Source of the DNA: Paraburkholderia madseniana
GTDB taxonomy: Bacteria; Pseudomonadota; Gammaproteobacteria; Burkholderiales; Burkholderiaceae
Length of the DNA stretch: 52,181 nucleotides
Assembly: GCF_009690905.1 (NCBI RefSeq)
Contig: NZ_VOSW01000067.1
Location: 1 to 52,181, forward strand
Direction: 5' to 3'
Shown piece by piece: positions 33,863 through 41,124 of this stretch; the stretch's first letter is position 1; each line of letters starts with the position of its first letter. A model generated the notes under the pieces. It saw nothing but the letters and a program-made list of their open reading frames with translations. It was not told the origin of the DNA and did no database searches. The translations under genes were made by a program, and so were the position numbers.

Positions 33863-34264
33863 ATGATGCTGTTCGACGATTTGAGAGACAACGAGTGGGC
33901 GCTGGTCGAGGCGTTGTTCTGTGCGGAGCCAGCACGGAGCGAACGTCGTGGTCGACCACGCGTGGAAGCGCGCGCAGTAGTCAATGCTGTGCTTTGGGTG
34001 CTGTCGACTGGAGAAGGCTGGTCCAAACTGCCGGGCCGCTATCCGTCGCCGCCGACTTGCCGCCGTCGCTTCGACGAATGGCAAGCCGATGGTACGCTCG
34101 CCGAAATAGTTAAGCGACTCGGCACGAGCGGCCGTGAAATTTCGCTGCGCGGCCGCATTGGCGCGACCGCGGCGAAACCGCCGGCACCGCCGAGCCGCGA
34201 CCGTCTGCGTGGCGCATTCTGGACCAATCCGGAATCGTGGCGCGCGCCGGTCAAGATGGCCTGA
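33863..34264 (+). CDS. Second stand-alone IS5-type transposase N-terminal domain (DUF4096)
   Basis: 133 residues. TGAGGTGA precedes the ATG at 33863 (a second ATG follows at 33866). Residues 5-85 align throughout with the 5313-5762 protein: DLRDNEWALVEALF, RGRP, NAVLWVLSTGEGWSKLP, YPSPPTCRRRFDEW. This is the DNA-recognition part of IS5 OrfA. The C-terminal 45 residues are Ala/Pro/Arg-rich with WTNPESWRAPVKMA at the end and are unlike the other copy. No DDE domain, OrfB remnant or IS inverted repeats flank it. Sequence divergence from the first copy shows they are not recent duplicates. It may be a domesticated DNA-binding protein, possibly under sigma-54 control; an IS relic is the alternative. 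Confidence 0.78.
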   Translation: MMLFDDLRDNEWALVEALFCAEPARSERRGRPRVEARAVVNAVLWVLSTGEGWSKLPGRYPSPPTCRRRFDEWQADGTLAEIVKRLGTSGREISLRGRIGATAAKPPAPPSRDRLRGAFWTNPESWRAPVKMA

Positions 34265-34281
34265 CGCGAATTGTTTTGCCT

Positions 34282-34303
34282 CCGGGCGCCTGCGGGCGCC
34301 CGG
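34282..34303. other. GC-rich hairpin after the transposase-domain gene; gap 34265-34570
   Basis: CCGGGCGCC pairs perfectly with GGCGCCCGG around TGCG, 18 bases after the stop. There is no T-run, so it is a weak terminator candidate. I see no gene in the rest of the 306-bp gap, which must hold the promoter of the next small gene. Confidence 0.45.
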
Positions 34304-34570
34304 CGTGTATCTGGGCCGCCGTGCGCCCGCCGTGCGCCGTATATCGACGCCCGACCGACAACAATGGGCACCGCTCCTCGGCGCGCCCAACTGAGTCGTC
34401 CCTTCCGGTTTCTCCGAGTTCATCATCGAGTCGCTTCAGACGGCTGAAGCGGCGCGATGATTGCCGGTGAAACATCCATTTACTATTGCTTACAGCGTGC
34501 TTTCGCCACTCGGCATACCTTATGTGTATGCAAACAGGCCTTGAGTCGATCGGCTTGACGGGAGCTCAGC

Positions 34571-34825
34571 ATGAAACCAATGTCACTGCTTCTGTGCGGC
34601 ATTGTCGTTTCATCAATGGCCGCACCGGCGCTCGCACAGCAGCGCCCCCAAGGCTGGAACTGGCCGCCGGATCACACGGCCACCGTTGAAGCCTGGCAGC
34701 AAAGCGGACCACGCAGCCGCGACTTCACGCCGCCTGCGCCGCGTGGCGACTTGCGCGGCGATATCGCGAGCAATGTACGCACGCGGCCTGAACCGCCGCG
34801 CGAAGACCCTGCGCGGCGCCGGTAG
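34571..34825 (+). CDS. Small secreted Pro/Arg-rich protein
   Basis: 84 residues, with GGGAG before the ATG. Residues 1-22 are a clear signal peptide (hydrophobic LLLCGIVV core, ending ALA before QQ). The mature part of about 62 residues is Pro-, Arg- and Asp-rich (WNWPPDHTATVEAWQQ, later PPAPRGDLRGD) and ends in Arg-rich sequence. I recognise no family. The signal and ribosome site favour a real gene, but the low-complexity composition leaves doubt. Confidence 0.6.
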   Translation: MKPMSLLLCGIVVSSMAAPALAQQRPQGWNWPPDHTATVEAWQQSGPRSRDFTPPAPRGDLRGDIASNVRTRPEPPREDPARRR

Positions 34826-35037
34826 GCATGCGCCGCCGCGCCGCTGACAGGCTCGGCTTGTGTCAAATCACACGGGATCAACGCTGTTGTTCGCCGCCAT
34901 TGTTCGCTATAGCCGGCGTCCATCGTCACTGCGAGACAACACGCTGTATGGCGAATTGAACGGTCAGGGAACCACGAGGCGCCGCGCCAGTCTGATTCAA
35001 CGCCATTAGCACAGCGTGGCAGTAGTAATTCCGGTAC

Positions 35038-35067
35038 GCCCGTATCCTCGCGATACGGGCTTTTTTT
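35038..35067 (+). terminator. Strong intrinsic terminator with no adjacent gene
   Basis: GCCCGTATC pairs perfectly with GATACGGGC around CTCGC and is followed by seven T residues. It lies 213 bases beyond the previous plus-strand stop, so it either ends a long 3' UTR or a small untranslated RNA. The rest of the 369-bp gap 34826-35194 shows no gene. Confidence 0.82.
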
Positions 35068-35194
35068 GCGTCAACGGGCGGGCGGCGCCCACTGTGCAGA
35101 GGCGCATAAGCTGGGCAATAAAGCGAAGCAATAAAATCACCGCCAGCCGCGTGGAGCGGCCGGGAAATACAGCGCCAGCGCCTGCCCGCCGCCC

Positions 35195-35518
35195 TTAAGG
35201 CCGGGCTTCGAGAGCGGCTGTGGGCCGCGCTTCGGCTGTCGCGACGACGTAGTCGTTCATTCGCTGTGCGGTCCAGCTCAACAGGCGTTCGTCGTGCGCA
35301 AGCCTCGCGAACTCGGCCCTGCCGCGCTCGGTGAGCACGGCAATATCGACCGGCGCGTGAAAACCCGGAGCCGGTGCGACGGTGCGCTGCCGAACAGTGT
35401 CCATCAAGCCTAGCGCGCGAAGATATTGGAAGACACCCGGTCGTCTGGCCCATGGGACCTGGCGATATTGCGCCCGCCGCAGCGCTTCAAGTACCGCTTC
35501 GTTGGAATACGTGGTCAT
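35195..35518 (-). CDS. Hypothetical protein with winged-helix-like pattern
   Basis: 107 residues; the purine-rich AAGAAAGAAGTGAG precedes the ATG. The middle reads AQYRQVPWARRPGVFQYLRALGLMD and then IAVLTERGRAEFARLA, resembling the recognition helix and the LTxxGR wing end of MarR/PadR-like folds, but I cannot place it in a family. The last 30 residues are Ala/Arg-rich. It faces the plus-strand terminator at 35038-35067. A small DNA-binding role is a guess. Confidence 0.6.
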   Translation of the reverse strand: MTTYSNEAVLEALRRAQYRQVPWARRPGVFQYLRALGLMDTVRQRTVAPAPGFHAPVDIAVLTERGRAEFARLAHDERLLSWTAQRMNDYVVATAEARPTAALEARP

Positions 35519-35715
35519 CTCACTTCTTTCTTAAAGTGCAGCTATGACACATCTATGCCCAACACATCACCGCGCCACCAGTGACGCGCATAGCACCCGC
35601 CCTTGGCTGGAAACTGGCCGCTTTCATGCGGTCGAATTCCGCCAGGTGCTGCCTTGGTCTCGTTTTCGGAACCCCCGTCTGAACGCCATGTTAGCGTTCT
35701 GTCTACGGGCCGACG

Positions 35716-36504
35716 ATGCAACCGCTGCGGCGCGATAGCAGGCCCATAAATTTGTCCCGAAAGTCATACGTTACCCCATTTAAATTGATTCTATTCACTT
35801 TATTAGCGCTTTTTTTTGCAGCAATCGTGCTTTGGAAACGCGCCCGCCGGCCTCTCGCCATTGGCGCGATCGCCCTGTTCTGGCTGCTCGCCGCCGGCTG
35901 GCTCACAGCTCCATTGCTGGAATTGGCACAGCCGCATCGGCGGACCGACACGCCCGCCCGCTTCGCGCCGCGCACCGCGATAATCATGCTCGGCGGCGGC
36001 ACCATTTACGACAATGACGATGTACTCGTGCCACCGCGTGACGTGCTCGCGCGCATCGCCGTGAGCGCGGAAAACTACGCAGCCTGCAAGCGTACGGCCG
36101 CCACGTGTCAGGTTATCGTGAGCGGCGGCAATCCGCAGCGACATAGCGCAACCGAAGCGGACACCTATCTGCCCTACTTGCTGCGCCAACAGGTGCCGCG
36201 TGCGGACATCGTGCTGGAAAACAGCAGCCGCACGACTTACGAAAACGCGCGCAACGTCTCTGCCATCCTCGACCGGTCACGTTACGATTCCCTCATACTC
36301 GTCACCTCCGCCTATCAGATGCCGCGTGCCTTACTCGACTTCCATCGTTTCGGCCTCACGCCACAGCCGCTGATCTCGAGCGCGCTGCACGCAGATCCCG
36401 GTGTACTGCCGCGCTATGACAATCTGGTGAATGCGGAGATTGCGCTGCACGAACTGATTGGAATCGCTCAATTTCACGTCTATCGTGCAATCGGATGGTT
36501 CTGA
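35716..36504 (+). CDS. YdcF/ElyC-family (DUF218) membrane protein
   Basis: 262 residues. Two membrane helices (about 22-41 and 47-68) are followed by the DUF218 domain: TAIIMLGGGTIYDN, CQVIVSGGNPQ, ENSSRTTYENARNVSAIL, then LILVTSAYQMPRAL. ElyC, SanA and YdcF share this fold and are linked to envelope homeostasis and vancomycin sensitivity; the reaction is not established. No good ribosome site precedes the ATG at 35716; a TTG at 35752 in the same frame is another possible start. The N-terminal part is unusually AT-rich for this genome. Confidence 0.88.
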   Translation: MQPLRRDSRPINLSRKSYVTPFKLILFTLLALFFAAIVLWKRARRPLAIGAIALFWLLAAGWLTAPLLELAQPHRRTDTPARFAPRTAIIMLGGGTIYDNDDVLVPPRDVLARIAVSAENYAACKRTAATCQVIVSGGNPQRHSATEADTYLPYLLRQQVPRADIVLENSSRTTYENARNVSAILDRSRYDSLILVTSAYQMPRALLDFHRFGLTPQPLISSALHADPGVLPRYDNLVNAEIALHELIGIAQFHVYRAIGWF

Positions 36505-36617
36505 ATCTCACGCTTCCCAACGAAGCAATTTATTTAGAGATGCGAATATTCTTTGTATCGGCAACGCATTGTCGAGTTTGAAGCGAGATCGTCATCGACA
36601 GTGACTGTGGCCCGAAC

Positions 36618-36687
36618 GTAACAAGGTGTAACTAATTGTCACTGTAGTTACAAAACGTCCGCTGGAGCGGATATTGCTGGCTAGAAT
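36618..36687 (+). promoter_or_regulatory. GTAAC repeats and -10 box: probable activator-dependent promoter
   Basis: GTAAC occurs at 36618-36622 and 36628-36632, exactly 10 bp apart, and inverted as GTTAC at 36647-36651. The inner pair forms a perfect 7-bp inverted repeat (GTAACTA/TAGTTAC) with a 10-base spacer. TAGAAT at 36682-36687 is a good -10, but the matching -35 position (CCGCTG) is poor. Tandem repeats one helical turn apart just upstream of the -35 are typical of OmpR/PhoB-family response regulators. Confidence 0.5.
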
Positions 36688-36749
36688 GCATTGTCTTTCC
36701 GATTGGACAGGCAAATATTCGGGTCCATTACCACTCTGCGGAGGTAACA

Positions 36750-36992
36750 ATGAAGAAAGTGTCCCTGGCGATCCTGGTTTCCCTCAGTGCCGTAACAGGC
36801 GCGGCCTATGCGCAGGACAACGGCGTCATGATGAGCACCGATCCGGCCAAGGCCGCCGACGTCGAGCAGCGCGCGCAAGATTTGCAAAACCGCCAGCAAG
36901 CAATGGAAAGCGCGCCTATGCCGGAGAAACATCACAAGATGGCCCCGCACCATCATAAGAAGGCCGCCAAGGCCGAAGCCGCCAGTTCGTGA
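36750..36992 (+). CDS. Small secreted His/Lys-rich protein
   Basis: 80 residues with a strong GGAGG ribosome site (36738-36742) before the ATG. The signal peptide is residues 1-21 (MKKVSLAILVSLSAVTGAAYA). The mature part has a helical Ala/Gln/Glu segment (AADVEQRAQDLQNRQQAME) and a cluster of histidines and lysines (EKHHKMAPHHHKK). The histidines could bind metal or buffer protons; no family is recognised. It has its own putative regulated promoter (36618-36687) and a perfect terminator 43 bases downstream, so it is a monocistronic gene. Confidence 0.78.
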   Translation: MKKVSLAILVSLSAVTGAAYAQDNGVMMSTDPAKAADVEQRAQDLQNRQQAMESAPMPEKHHKMAPHHHKKAAKAEAASS

Positions 36993-37034
36993 GCGCAGTT
37001 TGACAGCATCACCTGCGGCCTCGCCGCGAAGGTG

Positions 37035-37070
37035 AAAAGCCGAAGCCGGCACCGCCGGCTTCGGCTTTTT
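37035..37070 (+). terminator. Perfect 16-bp terminator after the His-rich gene
   Basis: AAAAGCCGAAGCCGGC (37035-37050) is the exact complement of 37054-37069 around ACC, ending in a run of six T residues (37066-37071). The flanking A-run also makes it usable on the minus strand. Confidence 0.92.
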
Positions 37071-37206
37071 TGTTGTCTAATGAACTTGTTGCAGGCCCGC
37101 TGCGCCCGGCCGACGTTATGCTAAAGTCGCGCACCGACCGGCGCCCAGCGACCGTCACCCGGCCGGAATCCCCCTAACCTGTGCGCACCTTGGTGCGGAG
37201 GACAGC

Positions 37207-37464
37207 ATGAGCAACATCCAGCTAGATATCGAATGGACTGAAGCAGCATCTCGCAAAATCGAAAAACTGATGCCGCGCGGCGGTCAGGAAGCGTTCCTCG
37301 CGCTGCCGCCCGTCGAGTGCCTGCCGATGGAAGGCGACGTGCTGTTTCTTGGCCCGGACGGCAAGCAGCAACCGTTCATTGTCGCGGAACGCCAGTATCA
37401 CCACGATGGCGATGCCGACTGGACCATCATCCTGATCCTCGACGTCCCGCAAGCCACGCACTAA
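37207..37464 (+). CDS. Conserved-looking small hypothetical protein
   Basis: 85 residues with GGAGG eight bases before the ATG (37197-37201). There is no signal peptide and no membrane helix. Acidic and aromatic residues are well spread (IQLDIEWTEAASRKIEKLMP, later VAERQYHHDGDADWTIILILD), suggesting a compact alpha/beta cytoplasmic protein. I do not recognise the family. It is monocistronic, between the terminator at 37035 and the convergent ABM-domain gene. Confidence 0.75.
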   Translation: MSNIQLDIEWTEAASRKIEKLMPRGGQEAFLALPPVECLPMEGDVLFLGPDGKQQPFIVAERQYHHDGDADWTIILILDVPQATH

Positions 37465-37469
37465 AGATA

Positions 37470-37520
37470 AACGGCGAGCACCGCACAGGCCGTGCCCGGC
37501 CTGGCAGCTCACTCGCCGTT
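37470..37520. terminator. Nested hairpin between convergent genes
   Basis: AACGGCGAG (37470-37478) pairs with CTCGCCGTT (37512-37520), and inside them CAGGCC (37486-37491) pairs with GGCCTG (37498-37503). It starts six bases after the upstream stop. There is no long T-run, so termination strength is uncertain. Confidence 0.5.
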
Positions 37521-37603
37521 GTTCGGGCTTCAGGGTTCGACCTTCGGAGTTCCCTCCGTTGTTCGCCCCCGCTTTTCGTCCCCGCTGTTCGCCCCTTCAA
37601 CGC

Positions 37604-37894
37604 TTACGCGATCTTCGACACGACGCGAATTTCCGCGTGTTCGACCCAATCCGCCACCGCTTTCTTATAAGCCGCAATGTGCGCGGATTTTGCATGCGCC
37701 GCCAGCGCTTCCTGGCTTTCCCAACGCTCGACAAACACGAACCGGCGCGGCTCCTGCACGTCACGATGCAGATCGTATTGAAGCGCACCCAGCTCCTTGC
37801 GTGTCGGCCCGACGATGCCTTCGAGCGCTTCGCGCAATTGCTCTTCATAGCCCGGCTTTGCCACCGAGATTGCGACCACTGCGATTTCCGCCAT
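37604..37894 (-). CDS. Antibiotic biosynthesis monooxygenase (ABM) domain protein, YgiN-like
   Basis: 96 residues from the ATG at 37894, with CGGAGC upstream; the longer frame to 38041 has no homology. It has the ABM ferredoxin-like fold: AVVAISVAKPGYEEQLREAL, then ELGALQYDLHRDVQEPRRFV and ERWESQEALAAHAKS. YgiN-type members are cofactor-free quinol monooxygenases; others act in polyketide or heme metabolism, so the substrate stays open. The length is normal. Confidence 0.9.
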   Translation of the reverse strand: MAEIAVVAISVAKPGYEEQLREALEGIVGPTRKELGALQYDLHRDVQEPRRFVFVERWESQEALAAHAKSAHIAAYKKAVADWVEHAEIRVVSKIA

Positions 37895-38184
37895 GCCTGT
37901 GCTCCGTTTGTTCAGGAAAAGCAGCAGCATACCCGCCGCCCGCCAAACCTGCAGGCGCTCACGCGCCCCGGGCAGGCTCCTGCGGCCACGGCAGGATGAC
38001 CCTGATGCAAAGCCTTCCGCGGACGCAAAATGTCTGAGCACCGTCCTTGCCTGGAGTTTGGCGGGCGGCCACTCACCGCCCTGCTACCCTCGGCTTCATA
38101 CGCGTGATTGATTTCATTCGAACGATCGATCCTGCGCGCGGCAAACGAACGCGAAACCCACGCGAGACGCCCACGAGACCGGGG

Positions 38185-38223
38185 CCGGCCGCTGTACCAC
38201 GGCCGGTTTGCCGGGCGCCCGGC
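38185..38223. other. Hairpin plus 14-bp palindrome in gap 37895-38308
   Basis: CCGGCCG (38185-38191) pairs with CGGCCGG (38200-38206), and GCCGGGCGCCCGGC (38210-38223) is a perfect palindrome directly after it. I see no gene in the surrounding gap of about 410 bases. These may be regulatory or simply GC-rich self-complementarity. Confidence 0.35.
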
Positions 38224-38270
38224 CACATCCCGCGTCTGTGATAACCCGCACATTCACGCGAAGTTCGAAC

Positions 38271-38279
38271 TGCTAGACT
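38271..38279 (+). promoter_or_regulatory. Extended -10 promoter before the EAL gene
   Basis: TGCTAGACT is a TGn-extended -10 with five of six consensus bases. No convincing -35 is present. A transcript from about 38286 would have a leader of roughly 150 bases before the EAL start at 38434. Confidence 0.45.
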
Positions 38280-38308
38280 GGTTTTGACTAATCCCGCCGG
38301 AGCCCAGC

Positions 38309-38479
38309 ATGGCTGGCATTGCTCTCCGCGTTCCCGGGCTGTGCCCGCCTGACCCTGCCGGCGCCTGGGCTGTGCATCCGTTGCGCGTCAAATCTGTCTG
38401 CGCGCCCCGTCACCCGCTTGCCGCGACGTCACTATGCCCGCACTTATGCCCGCCCTTATGCCGACCGTCAGAGAATTGA
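38309..38479 (+). CDS. Possible 56-codon upstream ORF overlapping the EAL start
   Basis: ATG at 38309 follows GGAG (38299-38302) and the frame runs to TGA at 38477-38479, 46 bases inside the EAL gene in another frame. The product is Cys/Pro-rich with no recognisable fold. The EAL gene itself lacks a ribosome site, so this ORF could couple its translation. It may also be chance. Confidence 0.3.
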   Translation: MAGIALRVPGLCPPDPAGAWAVHPLRVKSVCAPRHPLAATSLCPHLCPPLCRPSEN

Positions 38480-39753
38480 CCCTTAGCGGCCTGCTCCCGC
38501 ACCTGGTCCGGGACGAGTCCGGCTGGACCGCGACATGGCGCGCGCTGACCCTGCACAGCGTGTTCCAGCCGGTGCTGTCGGTCACGCATCAGTGCGTGGT
38601 CGGCTACGAGGGCCTGCTGCGCGCGTTCGATCCGGTCGGCTTGCCGGTATCGCCGGAAGTGCTTTTCTCCGGCACGCGCTCGGCCGCCGACGCACGTGAA
38701 CTCGACCGCATCGCCCGCTGCCTGCACGTGGCGAATTTCATGGAACAGGGCATCAGCACCGGGTGGCTGTTTCTGAATACGCGCCCACAGGTGTTCGAAA
38801 CCGGCTGGCCGCAGCGCACCTTCATCGATGAGCTCTCGGCGCACTTCGGCCTGCCGCAGGAACGCATCGTCATCGAAGTACTCGAACAACCCGCCGACGA
38901 TGAATCCGCCGTCGCCAGCATGCTCGCGGCATCGCAGCCGCGCGACTTCCTGATCGCGATCGACGACTTCGGCACCGGTTTTTCGAACTTCGACCGCGTG
39001 TGGCGGTTTCGCCCCGACATCGTGAAACTCGACCGCTCGCTGGTCGCGCGCGCGGGCAAGCGTGAAGGCGACGATTCGATGATCAGCCACCTGATCGCGA
39101 TGCTCCACCAGTCCGGTACGCTGGTACTGGCCGAAGGCGTCGAAACCGACGAAGAGTTGATGATTCTGATGCAGGCCGACGTCGATTTCGTGCAAGGTTT
39201 CTGGCTCGGCCAGCCGAAGGGTTCGGTGCAGGCTGCGTGTGCCCGGGTGCCGGCGCTGATCGAGTCGATGTGGAGCAAGTTCGCCGCCTATGAACAGGCC
39301 CATGCCGGCCACCAGCGGCTCGGTTTCGAAGGATTCGCCGAATCCGTGCTCGCCGCTGCCGACACATTCAAAGCCACCGGCGATCTGCGGCAGGCGGCGC
39401 AAAAGGTGTGGCATCTGCCCGAAGCCCGCCGCGTGTTCGTCACCGACGGTCAAGGCGAACAGACGCAAGCGTCGGTCTCGGCCGCCTCGCTGCCGCCGCC
39501 TCCGTTGCGGCTCGCGCCGCTCTACACCGATACGCGCAGCAACTGGTCGCGGCGCGCGTATTTCAAGCATGCGCTCGCCGCGCCAGGGCGCGTCGCCATG
39601 ATGGGGCCGCACTACTCGCTCGCGGACGGCCAGGACTGCTATACCGCGGCAATCGCTTTCGAGCATGACGGCACACATGTGCTTTGCGTCGATTTTGTGC
39701 CGACGACGTCGCCGGCCGATACGCGTTCTGGCGGACGCGGGGGCAAACGCTGA
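38434..39753 (+). CDS. EAL-domain protein, probable c-di-GMP phosphodiesterase
   Basis: 439 residues. The EAL domain covers about 38-275: FQPVLSV, YEGLLR (Glu59; EGL instead of EAL), FLNTRP (Asn115), IEVLEQ (Glu148), AIDDFGTGFSN (Asp177, Asp178), VKLDRS (Lys198), AEGVET (Glu234) and VQGFWLG (Gln254). All metal and catalytic positions are present, so activity is likely. The C-terminal 150 residues resemble the YkuI_C/cache-like domain that follows some EAL domains (WSRRAYFKHAL, then MMGPHYSLADGQDCYTAAIAF) and probably senses a ligand. No GGDEF domain and no membrane helix are present. Three in-frame ATGs 12 bases apart (38434, 38446, 38458) leave the start uncertain, and none has a ribosome site. 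Confidence 0.92.
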   Translation: MPALMPALMPTVRELTLSGLLPHLVRDESGWTATWRALTLHSVFQPVLSVTHQCVVGYEGLLRAFDPVGLPVSPEVLFSGTRSAADARELDRIARCLHVANFMEQGISTGWLFLNTRPQVFETGWPQRTFIDELSAHFGLPQERIVIEVLEQPADDESAVASMLAASQPRDFLIAIDDFGTGFSNFDRVWRFRPDIVKLDRSLVARAGKREGDDSMISHLIAMLHQSGTLVLAEGVETDEELMILMQADVDFVQGFWLGQPKGSVQAACARVPALIESMWSKFAAYEQAHAGHQRLGFEGFAESVLAAADTFKATGDLRQAAQKVWHLPEARRVFVTDGQGEQTQASVSAASLPPPPLRLAPLYTDTRSNWSRRAYFKHALAAPGRVAMMGPHYSLADGQDCYTAAIAFEHDGTHVLCVDFVPTTSPADTRSGGRGGKR

Positions 39754-39799
39754 GCCTGAGCGACCGTTGGCTGGCGCGCGTTATCGTGAGACTCCTCGG

Positions 39800-39819
39800 G
39801 TGCCTCTGAGGGCACTTTT
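39800..39819 (+). terminator. Short terminator after the EAL gene
   Basis: GTGCC pairs with GGCAC around TCTGAG and is followed by TTTT. The stem is only 5 bp, so it is probably modest. It lies 47 bases after the EAL stop, before convergent arfB. Confidence 0.5.
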
Positions 39820-39876
39820 GTCGCTCTGCCGGGATTTAGCGCCTCGGCCCCGCCGCCTTAAATCCCTTTAATCCCG

Positions 39877-40281
39877 TCAATCCTCCACCCGCCCGCGGCC
39901 GGATTTGATCTCACTGCGCTTGGCCTTGCTGTCGAGGCGACGCCGGTTCGACGCGCGCGTCGGCCGGGTCGCGACGCGCGGCTTACGCGTCACGCTGACG
40001 CTTTCGATCAGCTCGTCGAGCCGCGCGAGCGCCGCCGCGCGGTTCATCTCCTGAGTGCGATGCTGCTGCGCCTTGATGATCACCACCCCGTCGCGCGTAA
40101 GCCGATGATCGGACAGCGCGAGCAGGCGCATTTTCAGCACGTCCGGTAACGACGAAGCGTGCACGTCGAAACGCAGATGGATGGCACTTGAGACCTTGTT
40201 GACGTTCTGACCGCCCGCTCCTTGCGCGCGCACTGCGGTCAATTCGATTTCGTTCGGCGGGATCGGATAACGGGATGTCAT
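39877..40281 (-). CDS. arfB: Alternative ribosome-rescue factor ArfB (peptidyl-tRNA hydrolase)
   Basis: 134 residues. The catalytic GGQ is at 23-25 in AQGAGGQNVNKVSSAIHLRF. The C-terminal tail from about residue 105 is strongly basic (RASNRRRLDSKAKRSEIK), as needed to enter the empty mRNA channel of stalled ribosomes. ArfB hydrolyses peptidyl-tRNA on non-stop complexes without a stop codon. The short length excludes release factors RF1 and RF2. It is convergent with the EAL gene and divergent from the VC0807-family gene. Confidence 0.95.
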   Translation of the reverse strand: MTSRYPIPPNEIELTAVRAQGAGGQNVNKVSSAIHLRFDVHASSLPDVLKMRLLALSDHRLTRDGVVIIKAQQHRTQEMNRAAALARLDELIESVSVTRKPRVATRPTRASNRRRLDSKAKRSEIKSGRGRVED

Positions 40282-40431
40282 GATGGGATTGAGCTAGAGA
40301 CGCAAGTGTACCCAGGGCACAGTCGATTACCGACTACGGACTATCGGCAACGGCCGCCGATGCGAAAAACTATTTGCATCGACACAGCCGGTTCACCGAT
40401 ACTGCCGTTTTCGCTTACAGCGTAAATTCAT

Positions 40432-41073
40432 ATGAAACTCCGTCCGGGTTTTGTGCTGGAACTGGCCGTCAACTTTCTGCTGCCATGGCTTGCCTACCGT
40501 TTCGCGCTGCCGCACCTGGGCGAGACCGGCGCGCTGATCGCGTCCGCTGTGCCGCCGATCGTCTGGAGCCTGATCGAACTGGTGCGCTTTCGACGCGTCG
40601 ACGCGCTCAGCGTCATGGTCGTGGCGGGCATCGTGCTGTCGGTCGCGGCGATGGCGCTGGGCGGCAGTCCCCGCATGCTGTTGCTGCGGGAATCGCTGGT
40701 GTCCGGCGCGGTGGGCGTGGTGTTTCTGCTGTCGTTGCCGATGCGCCGTCCGCTGATCTTCTATCTCGCGCGCGCCACCATCGCCCGTGAAATGAAAGGC
40801 GGCGCCGAGCGCTTCGAAACCTTGTGGCGCGAGCGGCCTGCTCTCGTCAGTGCAATGCGGCTCATGACGCTCGTATGGGGCGTCGGCCTGACCGGTGAAA
40901 CGGCGCTGCGCGCCTGGATGGCGCTCACCTGGCCGATCGAACGCTTTCTGGTGGTCTCGCCGTTCATCGGCTACGGCATTTACGGCGCTTTGACGCTATG
41001 GACGCTGTGGTATCGCAAGACCATGCGCAGCCGGGTCGAAGCGCGCGTGCAACCGGGCGGGATCGCGGGATGA
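40432..41073 (+). CDS. VC0807-family integral membrane protein
   Basis: 213 residues with about five to six membrane segments: FVLELAVNFLLPWLAYRF, ALIASAVPPIVWSLIELV, LSVMVVAGIVLSVAAMAL, LVSGAVGVVFLLSLPM, and a C-terminal FIGYGIYGALTLWTLW. The pattern, including MRRPLIFYLAR in the middle and LMTLVWGVGLTGE, matches the VC0807 family of unknown function. No clear ribosome site precedes the ATG. It is convergent with recD. Confidence 0.82.
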   Translation: MKLRPGFVLELAVNFLLPWLAYRFALPHLGETGALIASAVPPIVWSLIELVRFRRVDALSVMVVAGIVLSVAAMALGGSPRMLLLRESLVSGAVGVVFLLSLPMRRPLIFYLARATIAREMKGGAERFETLWRERPALVSAMRLMTLVWGVGLTGETALRAWMALTWPIERFLVVSPFIGYGIYGALTLWTLWYRKTMRSRVEARVQPGGIAG

Positions 41074-41124
41074 GGGGTTTGGCCGGGCCCGCGAGCGAAT
41101 ACGCGCGTTGCCCACGTCATCCCG

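Noticed and set aside
35544..35738. 64-codon plus frame before the ydcF-like gene
   Set aside because: No ribosome site and it overlaps the next gene's start in another frame.
37527..37560. tRNA-like GGTTCGA element
   Set aside because: It resembles a T-loop, but no acceptor or anticodon stem can be folded around it.
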